A stretch of 64,000 bases of DNA from Callipepla californica brunnescens (taxonomy: Eukaryota > Chordata > Aves > Galliformes > Odontophoridae): assembly GCA_023055505.1 (NCBI GenBank), contig JALIRH010000004.1, positions 16,983,368 to 17,047,367 on the forward strand, read 5' to 3'. Shown here piece by piece: positions 24,521 through 37,844 of this stretch. The translations under genes and the position numbers were made by a program. Under the pieces are notes generated by a model. The model saw nothing but the letters and a program-made list of their open reading frames with translations, was not told where the DNA came from and searched no databases. Each line of letters starts with the position of its first letter. Positions within the stretch are counted from its first letter, which is position 1.

Positions 24521-27500
24521 TGCAGGTTAGACGGTGAATTGAGTTTGCGTTGAGCCTTGGATGGAAACGTGTACGGCTTTGGAACTCTCGACAGAGCTGC
24601 AGCTTGCCACGTCCGATCTCCTGAGGGCCGCAGGAGGGGTGGTGTGGTGTTTACTTACACCTAAAGGCGTCTGAAGTCTGCCTGTGCACACACCAGCAGC
24701 AGCAGCACAGGAATATGCGAACTGAGTGCGGCCTTCTAGACACAGGAGGAGCTGCAGGAGCCCACATTTTGACCCCCAGCTGCCACGGGGCAGAGCTTCC
24801 TTTAGAGGCAAGAAGTCGGTTCACTCTCCACAGTGCCTCACAGACCTTGAGATACTTTTAAAACTGGACTAAACTGTTGCATCTGTGAGATGTGAACATC
24901 CATCAGCTAGCGCTCAAGTACTGTCATGAACTACTTGTGTTTTGTGCACGTTATGTCCACAAATGCTGAGGCACACCAGTTTTTGTGGTTTTTAACAGAA
25001 AGGACCATTTCAGCTACCAGCTTGTCCGGTTATCTTTGATTCTTCCATTTATTCCCCAAAATAACTAATTAGCTGTCTACAGCCAGGATGACAGGAGAGC
25101 TTAACCCAAGGACAAATGTGCAGCATGTACCTCTCCATGCTGTAAGGTGGCCACATGCCCTTACTCAGAGGGCTCTCAGAAAGAAAACGTGAGCATGAGG
25201 TGGAAAGCCAGGTAAACTGTGCTGAGTAGGCTGTCTGGATTGTAAGTCATTAATTGTGTGTCTTTGCCAATACAGTGATAAACATGTTTTGCTTTGCCCT
25301 ATGCCAGTCAGCTGCATGAAGCTTGCAATCAGCCCCTCAACTAGCTCTAGAAATGTTTGGTTTTTTTTGCTTTGTACCATAACACTGCCATGTTTTCCTC
25401 TCTGCAGGAAAGCAGCAGCAGACAGATGACAATTACTTTTTTTGTAGAAACTCATTTAGTAAGAAGCAGCAACTACTTCTAATCTCATTTTATTTGGAAC
25501 TACTCTCTTGCTGTGCCTGGTTTGATTAGCAGATTTGCAATAGCCTAACCAAGTCCATTTCAAAATACCTACCCACTCTTGATTCTTCAAAGAGTTTCTT
25601 TCTTAGCTTGAGTTACTATAGTACACCTCTGTAGTGTCTCTCAAAATATCCTATTTTCCTCATAGATGGGAAAGTTGCCGGCCACACCAAACCAGCCAAG
25701 TTCATTTAATTCTGGCCCAGCATGCTCAATAGCCAGGAGAGGGTGAACTGCTTCAGTCAGACACCACTCGCCAGCTACAAGGGTAGCAGGAACAGCAGCA
25801 TTATTTCAGTTGCTTTGTTGGAGGCTAGGCATTGAAAAGACACGTTCTCAGTATCTGCAGATTGAAAATCTTGTGCACAGAAGTAATCTTCAAGCCACTC
25901 AGTAGGGCAGGGGGCAGCTAGTCACGTCTCATTTGTGGCATTTTTCAGAGAGACCCACTTCAACAGCATCACAAAGAGGGGAAAAACAACAGTGAAACGT
26001 CATCTGCAGCTGCAATTAAGTCTGTCCCTACTTTCTCTGCATATCTTTTCTGGAAGAGACTGATTTTTGTGAAGCAAAGGAGTGGTTTCAGAAGAGATGG
26101 GGGTAGGAAGCTCATTGAGGCAGTGGTCTTACCTTTCCCATGGGAAGCTTGCCCCGCTGCAGTTCTGTGTTGAGGACTCCACTCCCTAGCACAGATGACA
26201 CACAGGGGAAGGAAACCCATTCCAACTGGAGCTGTGAGAGCAGGTGAGTGAAACTTGCTGTGTCTTTCAGAGGTTGACGCAGTGACAGCACAGCATAACC
26301 TAAATGAAATTGGAGAGCTGGCAGGAGTATGAAAGGTCCTCCATGAGGCACTGCCACATAGAGTTTGACATTACTTGGTCTCATATGGGTTCTTGACAGG
26401 GTCTGACATAACATAGTTACAGTGCTCTTCTGAGAATGGCACCCTGCCACCCTGCTCCCACCATGTAGGACACCCTGAGTGTCCCATAGGTGCTCTGCCT
26501 CACATCTTTATTTTCCCCTATGGGTTGGCTTTCCTGATTAATCTGTGTGTGGATTTTGTGCTGAACTGGTCGCTGAAGTACGAAGGTGACACTGCAAAGC
26601 AATTGCATTGCTTTTTTATTTTTTTTCCCCACCAAAGAAGAATGAGTTAAACTTCCGAAACCAGATTCCATATATGTATTTCAGTGTCAGGATGTGCTAC
26701 AACAGAGTGTTTCAGTGTTCATGCATAGAGTCTTCTCAGCACAAATACATGATAACAATTCTTCATCTCTGTTTGTGGTTTATTTTGGTTTTGCTTTTTA
26801 AGCTATGTAGATATTTTCCCTGGGTGAGGAATCTCAGTTTCAGACTCTGAGTAAAACAACATCCTTCATTTCCCAGGGGACTCTGTCCTCCAGACACCCA
26901 TGGCTGTGTCACTTCGCCTTGCTATCCTTCTGTGCAAACTTAGGAAGCTTCAAATTGATTTTATACTTCATTCTCTAGGGTACGTGTGTACCTTGCTCTG
27001 TTCTCTGATATTATACAGCTTGAAATCTCATGGTTTTTCTCTTCTTTTTTTTTTATTTTTTTTTTCAAAGACTTATAGTTCTCTGTAAAAGAAGGGAATG
27101 AGAAGTATCCCCTGCACCACTTAATTGATTTTCAATGCAGTTTGCATTCACTGTATATAATGTAAGGTAGGCTATTTCCTATCCCATGACAGTTGTCATC
27201 TTTACTTCTCTCTAGAGATGACAGGGAGTGATTTACTAACACCTGTACAATTGCAATGTCAAATTCCAGCTTTTGAAATACAAGGCTTTGCTCTGTGATA
27301 TACAATAAGGCATCTAAGAGCGCATACATCATCTCTACAAAATCTGCCTGGAACCAGTTCTTATCAAGTCAGGCATCAGAGACCTTTATTAATGCAATCT
27401 ACTGGTGGCTGAAATTTTAAATAACAGATTGCTCTCCATTGTATAATGTTAATCGGTCATGAACTTCCTTTATTTTACTGAGTGGCTCATCTTGTAGGTC

Positions 27501-30500
27501 CTGCATCTTTTTACTTTTGGGGAATTAAGGAATAATAGAAAAGTCTTCTGCAGTTAAGCATTCTTTAAGAAACTGTGCTAACTGTCAGAAGAATTGAGAA
27601 TAATGAACTATGGGCACTAGAATGGTTATTTATTAACATGGCATTTAATGTCCAGAAGGTTCATGTAAGTTCTAACAGTCCTTAGTGTAACTGGAAGATA
27701 AGCAATATAAAGTCTTATTGGAACAAGTTCTTGGTCGGTCAAGCAATGTTATGAAAGAGTGATAGAATGATGTATGCGTCCCACTACAAAATTCCTTACA
27801 TTTCTGAAGGAGTAACATTCAGGGCATCAACAGATTTTGTTAAACTCTTTCTTTCCTATTCTGCGTGTTCCTCTAAGCAGTAACTGTAGGGACTTAACAT
27901 TCACAGTCAGCTTTTTTCAGTAATGTCCTTGGAGTGAAAAATGATCTTTGGCAAGAATCTGAAAAGCCAAACACAAACTATTGGCACTTATTATAGCTTT
28001 CCATATACTTATGCAGTTATAAAGTAAGCGTTTTCACTGCTGTTCCTACAGTCTGTTCCAAGAATCTCAGGAATTTGCAAAGTAGGCTATTGTTTCTCTT
28101 CCTACAGTCAGGAATCTGTGGCATCAGTTCTTATTCCCCATGTACCTAATAATCCTTGGCATTCTTAATTAACAGGAGGAACAGTAGATTATATTAAAGT
28201 ATTTAGGATGAGCCAATGTTGTTTTTATCTCCTTCTCTAAGCTATTTGTTTGTCTTTTAATCCGTCTCTCATCAATTACTGTTTAAGTAGGAAGCAGGTC
28301 TAGTATCATTGGTATTTAAAAGTATGGGGTTGTCTCAAGTATAATTATGTATCTATACGTCATGTACTTGGCAGGAGAAACCCAAGGAAGAGGCAGGAGA
28401 AACTGATCCGCTGCATATTCTGTTTATCAGCAAATGTCTTGGAGCCAGCCCATTTCCGGACCAAACACAGACCTTGGGACATTTCAGGCTATTGCTGGGG
28501 GGCATGTAGGGGTGCAAAATAAATAAATCCACAATAAATCAGACTTCATTCTGCAGTGCTTGAAAAAACTCACCCTAATAGTGTGGTGTACTAAAAGGTT
28601 TGGGTGTATCTGCCAGGAGGAGATTTCTGTGTCTTCTTTTTCCTCCATTTTTGTGTGTACATCTAGTATTCAGAAGGCTCTTGCAAAGTAAAATGCATAT
28701 TCATCTTGCAGGTCTACTCAGTACTAAATCTGAGTTTTGGATTGCTTTATTTCAGTGATGTTACTCTCTTCGGCTTTCTCATTTTTCTGAGGATACCTTG
28801 ACAAGGAAATGCTATGCTTGAATCAGAGGACCTCACTGCATGTCTGCAGCTCTGCCTGAATGTTGGTGCTTCCCATCCATCCTGAGAATCCTCTGGCTTT
28901 CCTGCCTTGCAGGCTGTGCATTGATGTCAGAAATCAGCATTCTTTGAATGTTTTGACAGCCTCACGACTTTAGAATATAATTAAATTAGCCACAAATGTG
29001 TTTATCTGTCATATTCAGAGAAAGCCCCCTTTCCAGATTTTGCTATGATTTGTGCAGGGATTCATTGCTATGTATCACTTCTTTGTTTATTCTCCTTGGA
29101 AGCAGTTATGTGTATCATATTGAATTGCCCTGTATCTTATCAGAATGATCCTTCCAAGTGGAATAAAATACCACTTCTCACTTGATTACATCTATTTTTT
29201 ACTGGATGACTAGCTTACATTCCTTTCTCTATGCTGTTGAGATAATTACTCTTTCTTCCTGTAGTCATATGCCCACCTTAATTTCTTCCTCAAACTGCTG
29301 ACATGGTACCAGTTTGCACTGCAGATCTCTGTCTTCTTCTGACCATCATTGTGAAATTTCAGTTTAGGGTAAATAAAATCTCTCTCTATAAGTTCCAGTG
29401 TGAAATTGTCTTAATTTTGAAATTATAAATGGAGTATGCTTCAGTACATAAATTTCATACCCATCAATATCTCTTTCATGTCGTATTGATCTGTTTATCA
29501 TCCTACTCAAGAAATCCACATTTCCTCCCTTATTTATATTCCACAGAGAAATCATGTCCCTGTAGCTTTGGGGACAGCATTGTATGTATAACTTTAGCTA
29601 GTGGTAAACTGAAAAGTTTCTTCAGTGTGAGAACAACTGGAATTCTTACAGGCTTAGTAGGTATACTCCAGACTTCCTATCTTGAACCAGTTCTTACAGA
29701 TTCCCTTTCAAAGTGGAGATTCTTTCACAGGAAAAGAGATCTCAGGGATTGTACAACTGGCTATTCTTGAGAATGCTTAGACCTGAATTTCTGGAAGACC
29801 TGCTATGAGTACACTTGGCATGGACAAATCTTCCTATATCCTGTTTGCTAATGTGATAAACCACTCTCATCTGTGTTCCCAATGTCAGTAACACTCCTAA
29901 TATGCCTTATGAAGCCTTCATTCTATGCAAGGATGTGAAAGTGATTTACATGCTCATGAAAATATAGTTCAGAAGATGGATCAGATAAGCAAAGTTTACT
30001 TTTCTGGTAGACTCATGTGGAAGGGGACATATATGTTCTCACCAGGAAAAAAAAATGCTTCAACACTTCTGTCACAGGTGTGCATTCCATGGGAGACTGT
30101 CACTCTTGATAAAATTTAAAACTGCAAATGCAAAGAGAAATCTATTTCTAGATTATTAATCATGAGGGGACTGTTATTTTTATTTTCATGAGCAAAATTA
30201 TTTGAGTGTCAGTGTTTGTTTTCTGCTCAATCACACAGAAACTTCTAAAGTTACTTTGTCTTCTTAGATTCCATTAGCAGAGCAATGTTCAGAACAGTTT
30301 CTGTGATCTGTGATGCTGTCCTTGTGGTGAGGACCAACTCAGTTGCAAAGACATCAAGGCCAGCTGCAGGGCAGACAAAGAAGAAAGTGAAAAGCCATAC
30401 TAAACCAATTAAACAGAAGGAGAAGATTTCAAATGTAATCACCTCCTCTTACCTTCAGCTCTCTATTGCTTTTCCTTCACAGCATGTAGAGAGCAGCCAG

Positions 30501-33500
30501 CAGACCTGAGAGAACAGCCTCTCAGGCAATCTCTGACATAGTTAATTTTAGATCAAACCTGTATCTGCATCACCAGCCGATGCTTGTCTTTTTCTCAAGA
30601 TCAGAACTGTATTTCAGCACAAGCAGAGGTTTGATGAGCTGTTTGTGAAATCCCATAAGTCACAGATATTGTTGCCATTTCGGTTTACTTGGCTGAAGAA
30701 GTCCATCCTACACAGCCATATTACTATCTCATGTTTAGCATTTGCAATCCAGACTGAAGCAACCTCAATTAATAGCAACCTGGATAGAGGCATATATTAT
30801 TTTGAAGGAAGTACAAAGTTGGGAAGTGAAATTTCTCATGTTGACACTAACTCTCACAACCTGTATGCACACAAGAAGACAGAGAGGATTTTAAAATACA
30901 TTTTACAACTTTACTTTCTTTCCTCTAGTACAACAAAATAGTGAGAAGCAGCTGGCAGGACCTTATGGGCAATAATTTAAAACTGTATGTTTTGGTAGAA
31001 TGTCAAGACTTTGATCTTGTAAAATCCAAAATACATAGGCCAGTCTTTGGATACTAGTTCTTACTCTATAATTCCATTGGGAAATTAATGAGAGTATAAT
31101 TTTCAGTATTTTTTAGCTGTGTTTGAGTCCTATTCAGAGTTTCTTTGTTCAATTCAAAAGAACAAAAGAATGAAGTCTGAAGGAGAAGTGAACTCGCTGG
31201 CCTATTTTCAGAAGGCATACCCCAAGATGAGTGAAAAAATAAACCCTGCTAATGATGAAAAACAAATCATTTCATTCTTTCATTGCTAGCTGATTTTTAT
31301 GGTGATGGCATCCCCTTAAAATAAAATGATAGCTTAATTAAGAGAGGGAATGTGTCCATAAATATGTACATTAAAAAATTAAATGGTCCCATATTTCTAT
31401 GTGAGTAGGAGGTAGGAGGAGGAAAGGTGTACATCAAGAAGTTGGTCTGTGCTATTTCAGTAAGTTACTACGAGGTGGTGGAATAGGAAGGGGAACAGAG
31501 TCTGTTGTAGTGTGTGCAATTATATCAAGCCCATTGGAGTAACATCTGAGTAAAACAGTTGGTTGAACCAGATCCTCATAGAGCTGAGGCTTGCATCTTT
31601 AGTGAAAACAAATGTGCTCATCTGACATGAGAGAAGTGTTTGATGAGGGTGGATAGAATGCAATGGCTTTTTGAGTAATCAGGGCTTAAGCTTACAGGAA
31701 ATAAATATCAGCTTGCTAGAGGTCACTTCATAAGATAGGCAGTAGTCAGAGTAGTCACAGTCTGAGCTGTGAAAAGTGAATGCTGTAAAGAAACAGAGAG
31801 TTCCTTCCATTAACCGGAACCCCAAAAGTGATCCAGGTGCTAATGCAGAGCTTCCTATTATCAGCATGCAAACAGAGGTTGTTGGCATACAACTATGCAC
31901 CTAAAGGTTTTGCGTTAGATTACTTAGGGCTTGGAACTGGAAATAAAGCACAAGTGAAAGTAAACCTGCATCATCAACTTGCATGAGCTGTCTAATGGGG
32001 AGAATAGAGTGCAGTGTACAGAAGAAATCCTGGCAAAGAAATGGAGCAGTTCCAAAAGTGGAGAGAAGACAACCTGGCCACACAACATGCAAAGCTTTCA
32101 AACACTGACTGTTTAATCTTCCAATAGATAAATCTAATAGGAAAACACAGATTTAGAAAACTTGAGAGTCTGTGGATCCGGACTAGACAACAGATGAGTC
32201 TCTGGTTCAGATATAGTGCTTAGCATTCCTATTAAACTTCTAAACACAAATATCACTGATTTTAGGACTGTCCCGTTTAGACTGAAACTAGCTGCAGGTA
32301 GAAAGCCCTCAAGTTTGTTGCTGTGTGTTTTTTTCTCAGATATCTACAGTGTATGTACAAGGCAAGATGTTTCCCTGTCTCAGAAATTTGAAACTGCTCA
32401 TGAGACATATTTAGTCCTAATAGCCTTGAATCTACAAACTACCTTTACCGACCAGAAATCTCTCAGATGCCCTATGACACTCTCTTGCCCTGATATACGT
32501 ATGTCAGCTCATGTGCATTTTGCTGCTCTTGTTTAGCTATGACTGCTAGTTGCAGAACAGTATCTTCTTCAGACCATGTTCTGCTGCTCTCCTCTGGCTG
32601 TCCACCACAGACAGAGAGGGAAATGTCTCAGGGATTTCAAAAGGACGGGAAGGGCAGAGTCATCTCCAGGATGCCCCAGCAGGTGAGCAAGAGGTCAGGC
32701 TTTGTCTGCCTCTGAAGTAAAGAGTAGAATTTTTGAGCTGCTGCCCCCCTACATAGTGTATGGAGGACTTGCTCTCTGCCAAGGGTAATGAAGCAACCAC
32801 GTGGTTTGTACCTCACAGTGTCAAAACAGCACCTAAGACTCTTGTGAGAAAGGGTACTGAATGTCTTCTGGATTCTCCCTGCTGCTTTGGTGTTGAGGAT
32901 ATCTGATAATTATTTTCTGACTTTAGAGGCAAGATGTAGCATAGGGAACATTTAAGCAAATACTTCCTGGATCCCTACAATTATTCCGGCTGCTCCTTCA
33001 GCGGCTCTCAAGGAAGCCAGATTGAGTCTCACCTGCCTAACCTGCTCTCTCCCTGTCCACCAGGATGGCAGGGGGCTCTCCCCATGTCCAGTCTTGCATT
33101 CAGCCTTTGCTGAATACTTTACCCTGATCAACAGAGACCCCCTTCAAGAGTATGAAAAAATTTGGTCACCAAGATCTGTTTAGCTTCTGGCCTCTGCCAG
33201 GAGCTGATACACATCTAATTAATACCAATTTCGATGATAGATTTCAATTTAGAAATTGAGTGGTGACCTGTTAGAGCACTGAAGTGTGAAAATGTAACAA
33301 AAATTTCTCAGTCCTTTTTCTCTTACATTTGACTGTAAATATGGCCTTTGCAGTCTCCTCAAGGAAGGTGGGCTGATTTGACACAGTCTGTAATTATTGC
33401 TAAAGGAAGAGCAGACAGCTATGTGAAACCTCAAAAAGTTAAGGGAATAATTTAAATCACCAACAGATTCAGTTACACTCTGGCATATGAACCTGAAAAC

Positions 33501-35460
33501 ACAAAAACTCTCCACAATGTGCAGTCATTATCTTCCTCTGATGGTAGTGTTAAATTGTGCACAATGGCAAGGAAAGCAAGAATCCCAAACCTACCAACTG
33601 CTGTGATAAGAGAGAAAATCCTGAAGTGAACAGGATTGCAGCAGGACTGTGACATTTTAATGATAGTTTAGAAATACAAAAATGGCTGAAATGGAGACAG
33701 TCAGTCTTCTATTCATTCTCTTTCTGTGTGAGTAGCGGTCCTCCTGGAAGCATAAGGTGAAATTCATCCATTAGCCTTCCAGATTATACACGCAGATTTA
33801 AGAAATTATTTTGAATCAGAGATAATTTTTATCTGAATATAATGTATCAAGATCTAGTTTTACTTCTACATAGATCTGTCTATAACCAGTGATACATGTG
33901 CATCACACATGGCCCTGCTTTCTCCTAGTTTTTCCTAGTTCACAAAGGACTGCCTACTGACTTAGAAAACCCCAAATAGCGTCTTCTTGAAATTTTAAGA
34001 TTTTCCAGTAGATGTAATGTGCTGTCAGTCTGACATGAAGCTGCTATGAGAGGCTGTTCAATACACAGTTGTACCTATCTGACTAAATTAGTAATGTGAT
34101 GGTTTTGTCAAGGCCACTTTCAGGATTTGTAAAGATTCCACGTTGACACTTCCACTAGGACTCTGAAAAGGTTAGCATTTTGAAAAACCTTTTTAAAAAA
34201 GCGTCTCATGTCCAAACTATTGTTTTGAGGATGTAGTGAAAGAAAAAACGCTGTGTAAAGGATATTTCGCAGGTGCTCCCATGGCTTAGGAAGGAAATTC
34301 TGCAATTCTTAGAAGGAATCAGATGACAAGCCAGAAGAGCCTGGCTTTGACCTATAAGAAGTAGCCTTTTAGACCATGCTGGTCCAGGTTAATTTTCAAG
34401 GGCCTACAAACAGCCATGATACACCAGAGGCTGGAGGTTAGGAGAAAGTGTCTGTTACTAGCCTTCTTCATCAAAGAACTCTTAGTCTAGGCTTTCTTCA
34501 TCTTGGAAACTGTGAACCAAGACGGTGGTCTCCAAGCTACAATGGTATCAAGATTTATTGCACTGTATTCTGAAAGCTTATCTAACAAATGTGATGTTTG
34601 AACTTCATTTGGTAGCAGATGAACGGCTCAGTTGGATTTTTGGGACTTTGTGAATTATCAGTCTCTCAGACACGTGACCACAGTTTCATGTTTACAGTCA
34701 CAACAGATCCAGGGTAAAGAATTGTGAGGTTTGGAGGGAAACATCTCCATGTTTGACCCAAACATGAGAGAATCTCATAGATTGTTAATTTTAAGGGACG
34801 AGCTGTAGAGTTTGAAAGTACTGTTGCCAGAAATCTTTATGGCTTCATTAGAGCAGAGAAACCACAGAGCTGTGAGAAGAACATCTCAACTGTTGCCTGC
34901 CTGTACGATCCAGTGTAGAGCAATGGACAGTAGCTTCTTCAGTTTACAAGTCAGTAAAAAATTAATAGAAATTCAATCACATAATGAACATACATATCCC
35001 ACGAGAAATATGAGCATCCTGCAAAAGGTTTTTGAGATCTTCCATCAGTTCTACTCCACTGTATCATGTTCTTGAATGTCTCTCAGGCCACTCTCTCCTC
35101 TTCCATAAGCTTATACATTTACTTTCTAAAGCTAATAATGCTAATAGTACATTGAGGCTCTAATAATTTATTATGTGACATTTAAATGAAATGCCTAATT
35201 CCCTCCCTTCCCCAAAAAGTTTGAGGGAATAGTGATCACAGTTTTAAACATTGTCCTCTAGCTCCTCTTTGCCTAGATGTTACAGCTTCTTTATTGCATG
35301 TGAATGAGAACGGGTGCCTTCCTACATTACCGAGTATGGGAATGAAACACATTTTTGTCTTCAGCAGTTGAAAACAAAATAAACAAACAAGTAGTGGGAT
35401 CCTGATAGAAAACAACATGGTCCAGGACTCTTCATCTTGGCATGGGATTCTGGCAGATTT
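24521..35460. other. Gene-poor DNA right of the first CpG island
   Basis: About 11 kb in which I recognise no gene or interspersed repeat. The composition stays AT-rich, with T-rich stretches near 27045-27066. One CTCF-like motif core lies at 25907-25917. A short segment at 30251-30363 has splice-like signals on both strands and is described in findings. Frames of up to about 110 codons (for example near 26.1-26.5 and 29.4-29.8 kb) have no motif and no splice support. Confidence 0.45.
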
Positions 35461-35858
35461 AGAATCACAGAATGGTTTGGATTGGAAGGGACATTTAAGA
35501 TTATCTAGTTCCAAGCCCCTGCTATAGGCAAGGATACCTCCCTCTAGACCAGATAGCTCAAAGTCTCATCCAGCCTGGCCTTGAATGCTTCCAGTGAGGG
35601 GGCATTTATGACCTCAATGGGCAATGTTCGGCATCTCACAACCCATACAGTAAATAATTTTTTCCTGCTGTCTAGTCTAAATCTACCCTCTTCCATTTAA
35701 AACCATTTCCCCTCATCTTCTTGCTACCTGTGCTCATAAAATGCCCCTCCCCAGGCTTTCCTGTAGATTCCCTTCAGGTACTGGAAGGCTGCTATAAGGT
35801 CTCCTCAGAGCCTTCTCTTCTCCAGGCTGAAGAGCCCCAGCTGAGCACTGCTCTGGTA
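35461..35858 (-). mobile_element. CR1 LINE, 3' fragment (~400 bp), minus orientation
   Basis: This is the longest young-looking CR1 in the window and reads on the minus strand. On the plus strand it begins with the reversed terminus AGAATCACAGAATGGTTTGG. It then passes through GGAAGGGACATTTAAGATTATC, the AAGTCTCATCCAGCCTGGCCTTGAATGCTTCCAG block, TTTTTTCCTGCTGTCTAGTCTAAATCTACCCTC and CCATTTCCCCTCATCTTC. It ends with the reversed AGCCTGGAGAAGAGAAGGC segment at about 35811-35830. It retains the extreme C-terminal codons of ORF2 and the 3' UTR only, and is immobile. Confidence 0.95.
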
Positions 35859-37822
35859 TGCATGTATAGTCAGAAGGGATGATTGAGAGGACTTGCTTAT
35901 CTACAAGGGTGCGTACATGTTAACAAGGAGTCTGTTTTAGAATTTTGTACTTAGAGGTATAAATTACTTCTTTTGAACTCCTCATTCATGTTAAACCAGA
36001 TTTGTCAGTTAAGCTTGCACTGGCAAATTTACAGTAACAGGTAAATCAATTCCCTCCCTTTGATGGGAACTTCTGTTTGTTCGTACTCCATAGAGGTGGC
36101 GATAGCTCTTCCTTTTAGCAAGAAGTTGATGTGAGTCACACCTGAGACAGTTGATAGCCCTGATGGTGGTAGCCAGAAGTAATGGCTTTACTATATTCTC
36201 ACATTCAGTTAATGTTAATCCTTGCTTGGTTCCACTTTTAATTACCGGTTCACTGATATCTTAAAACAGCGCAGTCCATTTCCATCAGCCACCAATGGCA
36301 GACAGTATGTTCAAATGCCACACGGGGTCTGTAAGTGCTGGGACATGTTCCTGCATCAGAAGCTCTCTCCTCTCATGAAAATTCAGTCTTAAAGCCTCTG
36401 ACTTCTGCAAACACAAGCTGAGATTTTGGCTTTTGGGCAAACAGTGCACACAGCCAAACACACGCTTGTCTCCTCTTGGGTAGTAGAGATGGGCTGGGTG
36501 TAGTGCACCCTGGACTACCAGATGGACCATACCATGTATTCTGAGAAGAAATCCTCATAATCCTTATTTTTCTTTACTAGATTGTTTTGGATTGCAAGAC
36601 TAATTCTGAAAATAGATCGCTGTGTTTCTCATAGTTTTAAGCTTGATTATCACTTTTCAGCATTTGCACACAGTTTATCTTATCTCCCTATAGAAATCAG
36701 TGAAATGCTGAGAGCATTCTATAATGTTTCAGTTGGTGTTTGAAACCTTGAAAATAACATTATTAAATAATTTATTAGGAATCTGGACTGATGGCCAGAA
36801 AGTAAAATAGTTTCTTTTTCATTAAGCTTCGAAGTGGGGATTAACTCAGTGTTTTTTGGTCTTTGAAAGTGAATATTTGGAACTATGCTTGACAGACTAT
36901 GATTAGTTCTGATATGTTTTTCATTTCCCTTTTTTATGCTTGAAGTGTGTCTCTCTTCTGCTGTTTCTAGTATGACTAGTGGAATCAAATGCAAGTAACA
37001 TGGAAGTAAAGATTTTATATGTCATAACACCGGAACCTTAAGTGTAGTTTAAGTTAAGAACTTTATTAAACTTGTCCAGTTAATCTCAGGGCTCATCAAA
37101 AAGTCTGAAATACCAACATACTTTTGAAAGATTAATCTTTTAATAATCCAAGTTACATTAAAAAGAAATAAACCTTGCAACAAGAGAAATATTATGAACA
37201 TTAAGAATGTCCAAAAACATTAAAAGGTTGGTGTAAAATTATTTTAAATTAAACATGAGAATCTTAACAAAGATAAATGTCATCAACTTTCCCTTTGCAA
37301 AAATGGCAGTGAAATTTTTCGATTGACTCCTGCCATCTACTGTGTGGTATAGGAAATGCAGCATAGAAATGTGATAACCACACAAAATCTACTTGCCGTC
37401 AGTTCAACGTAGAAACAGTTCCTATTTTATAACAATTCTAAGCTTAAATACCTTGCACTAAATGTTTAATCTATCTCTGTATTTTCAGAAAACAGTTCTG
37501 CTGACGTCTTATCCATCCCGTGTGTCAGAGTTACTCTGAAATCGTGATGTGAAACCATGTGAGGGCTCAGAAAAGGTAGGAAACGGCGCAGTCTCAGGCT
37601 GCACAAGTCCTGGGGAGAACAGTAATCTCAGTATGTGCTTGGAGCTAAGAGCTTTTCAAACTGCCTGAATCCAATCTGTTTGCCACTGTGAGTTAGCAGT
37701 GTAGTCTGGACCAATTTGTCCTGAGGGCAGAACTTGGAGAACCTTTGATGTAGCCAGGCTGGTTCAAGCTGTGTTTCTTCTTCTGGCTTGGAGTCAGAGC
37801 ACGTAGTGGAAAAGAAGCCCAC

Positions 37823-37844
37823 TTTTTTTTTTTTTTTTTTTTTT
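37823..37844. repeat. Poly-T run, 22 bases
   Basis: An uninterrupted homopolymer of 22 T. Flanking sequence gives no sign of a retroposed transcript on the minus strand, so it is treated as a simple repeat. Confidence 0.9.
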
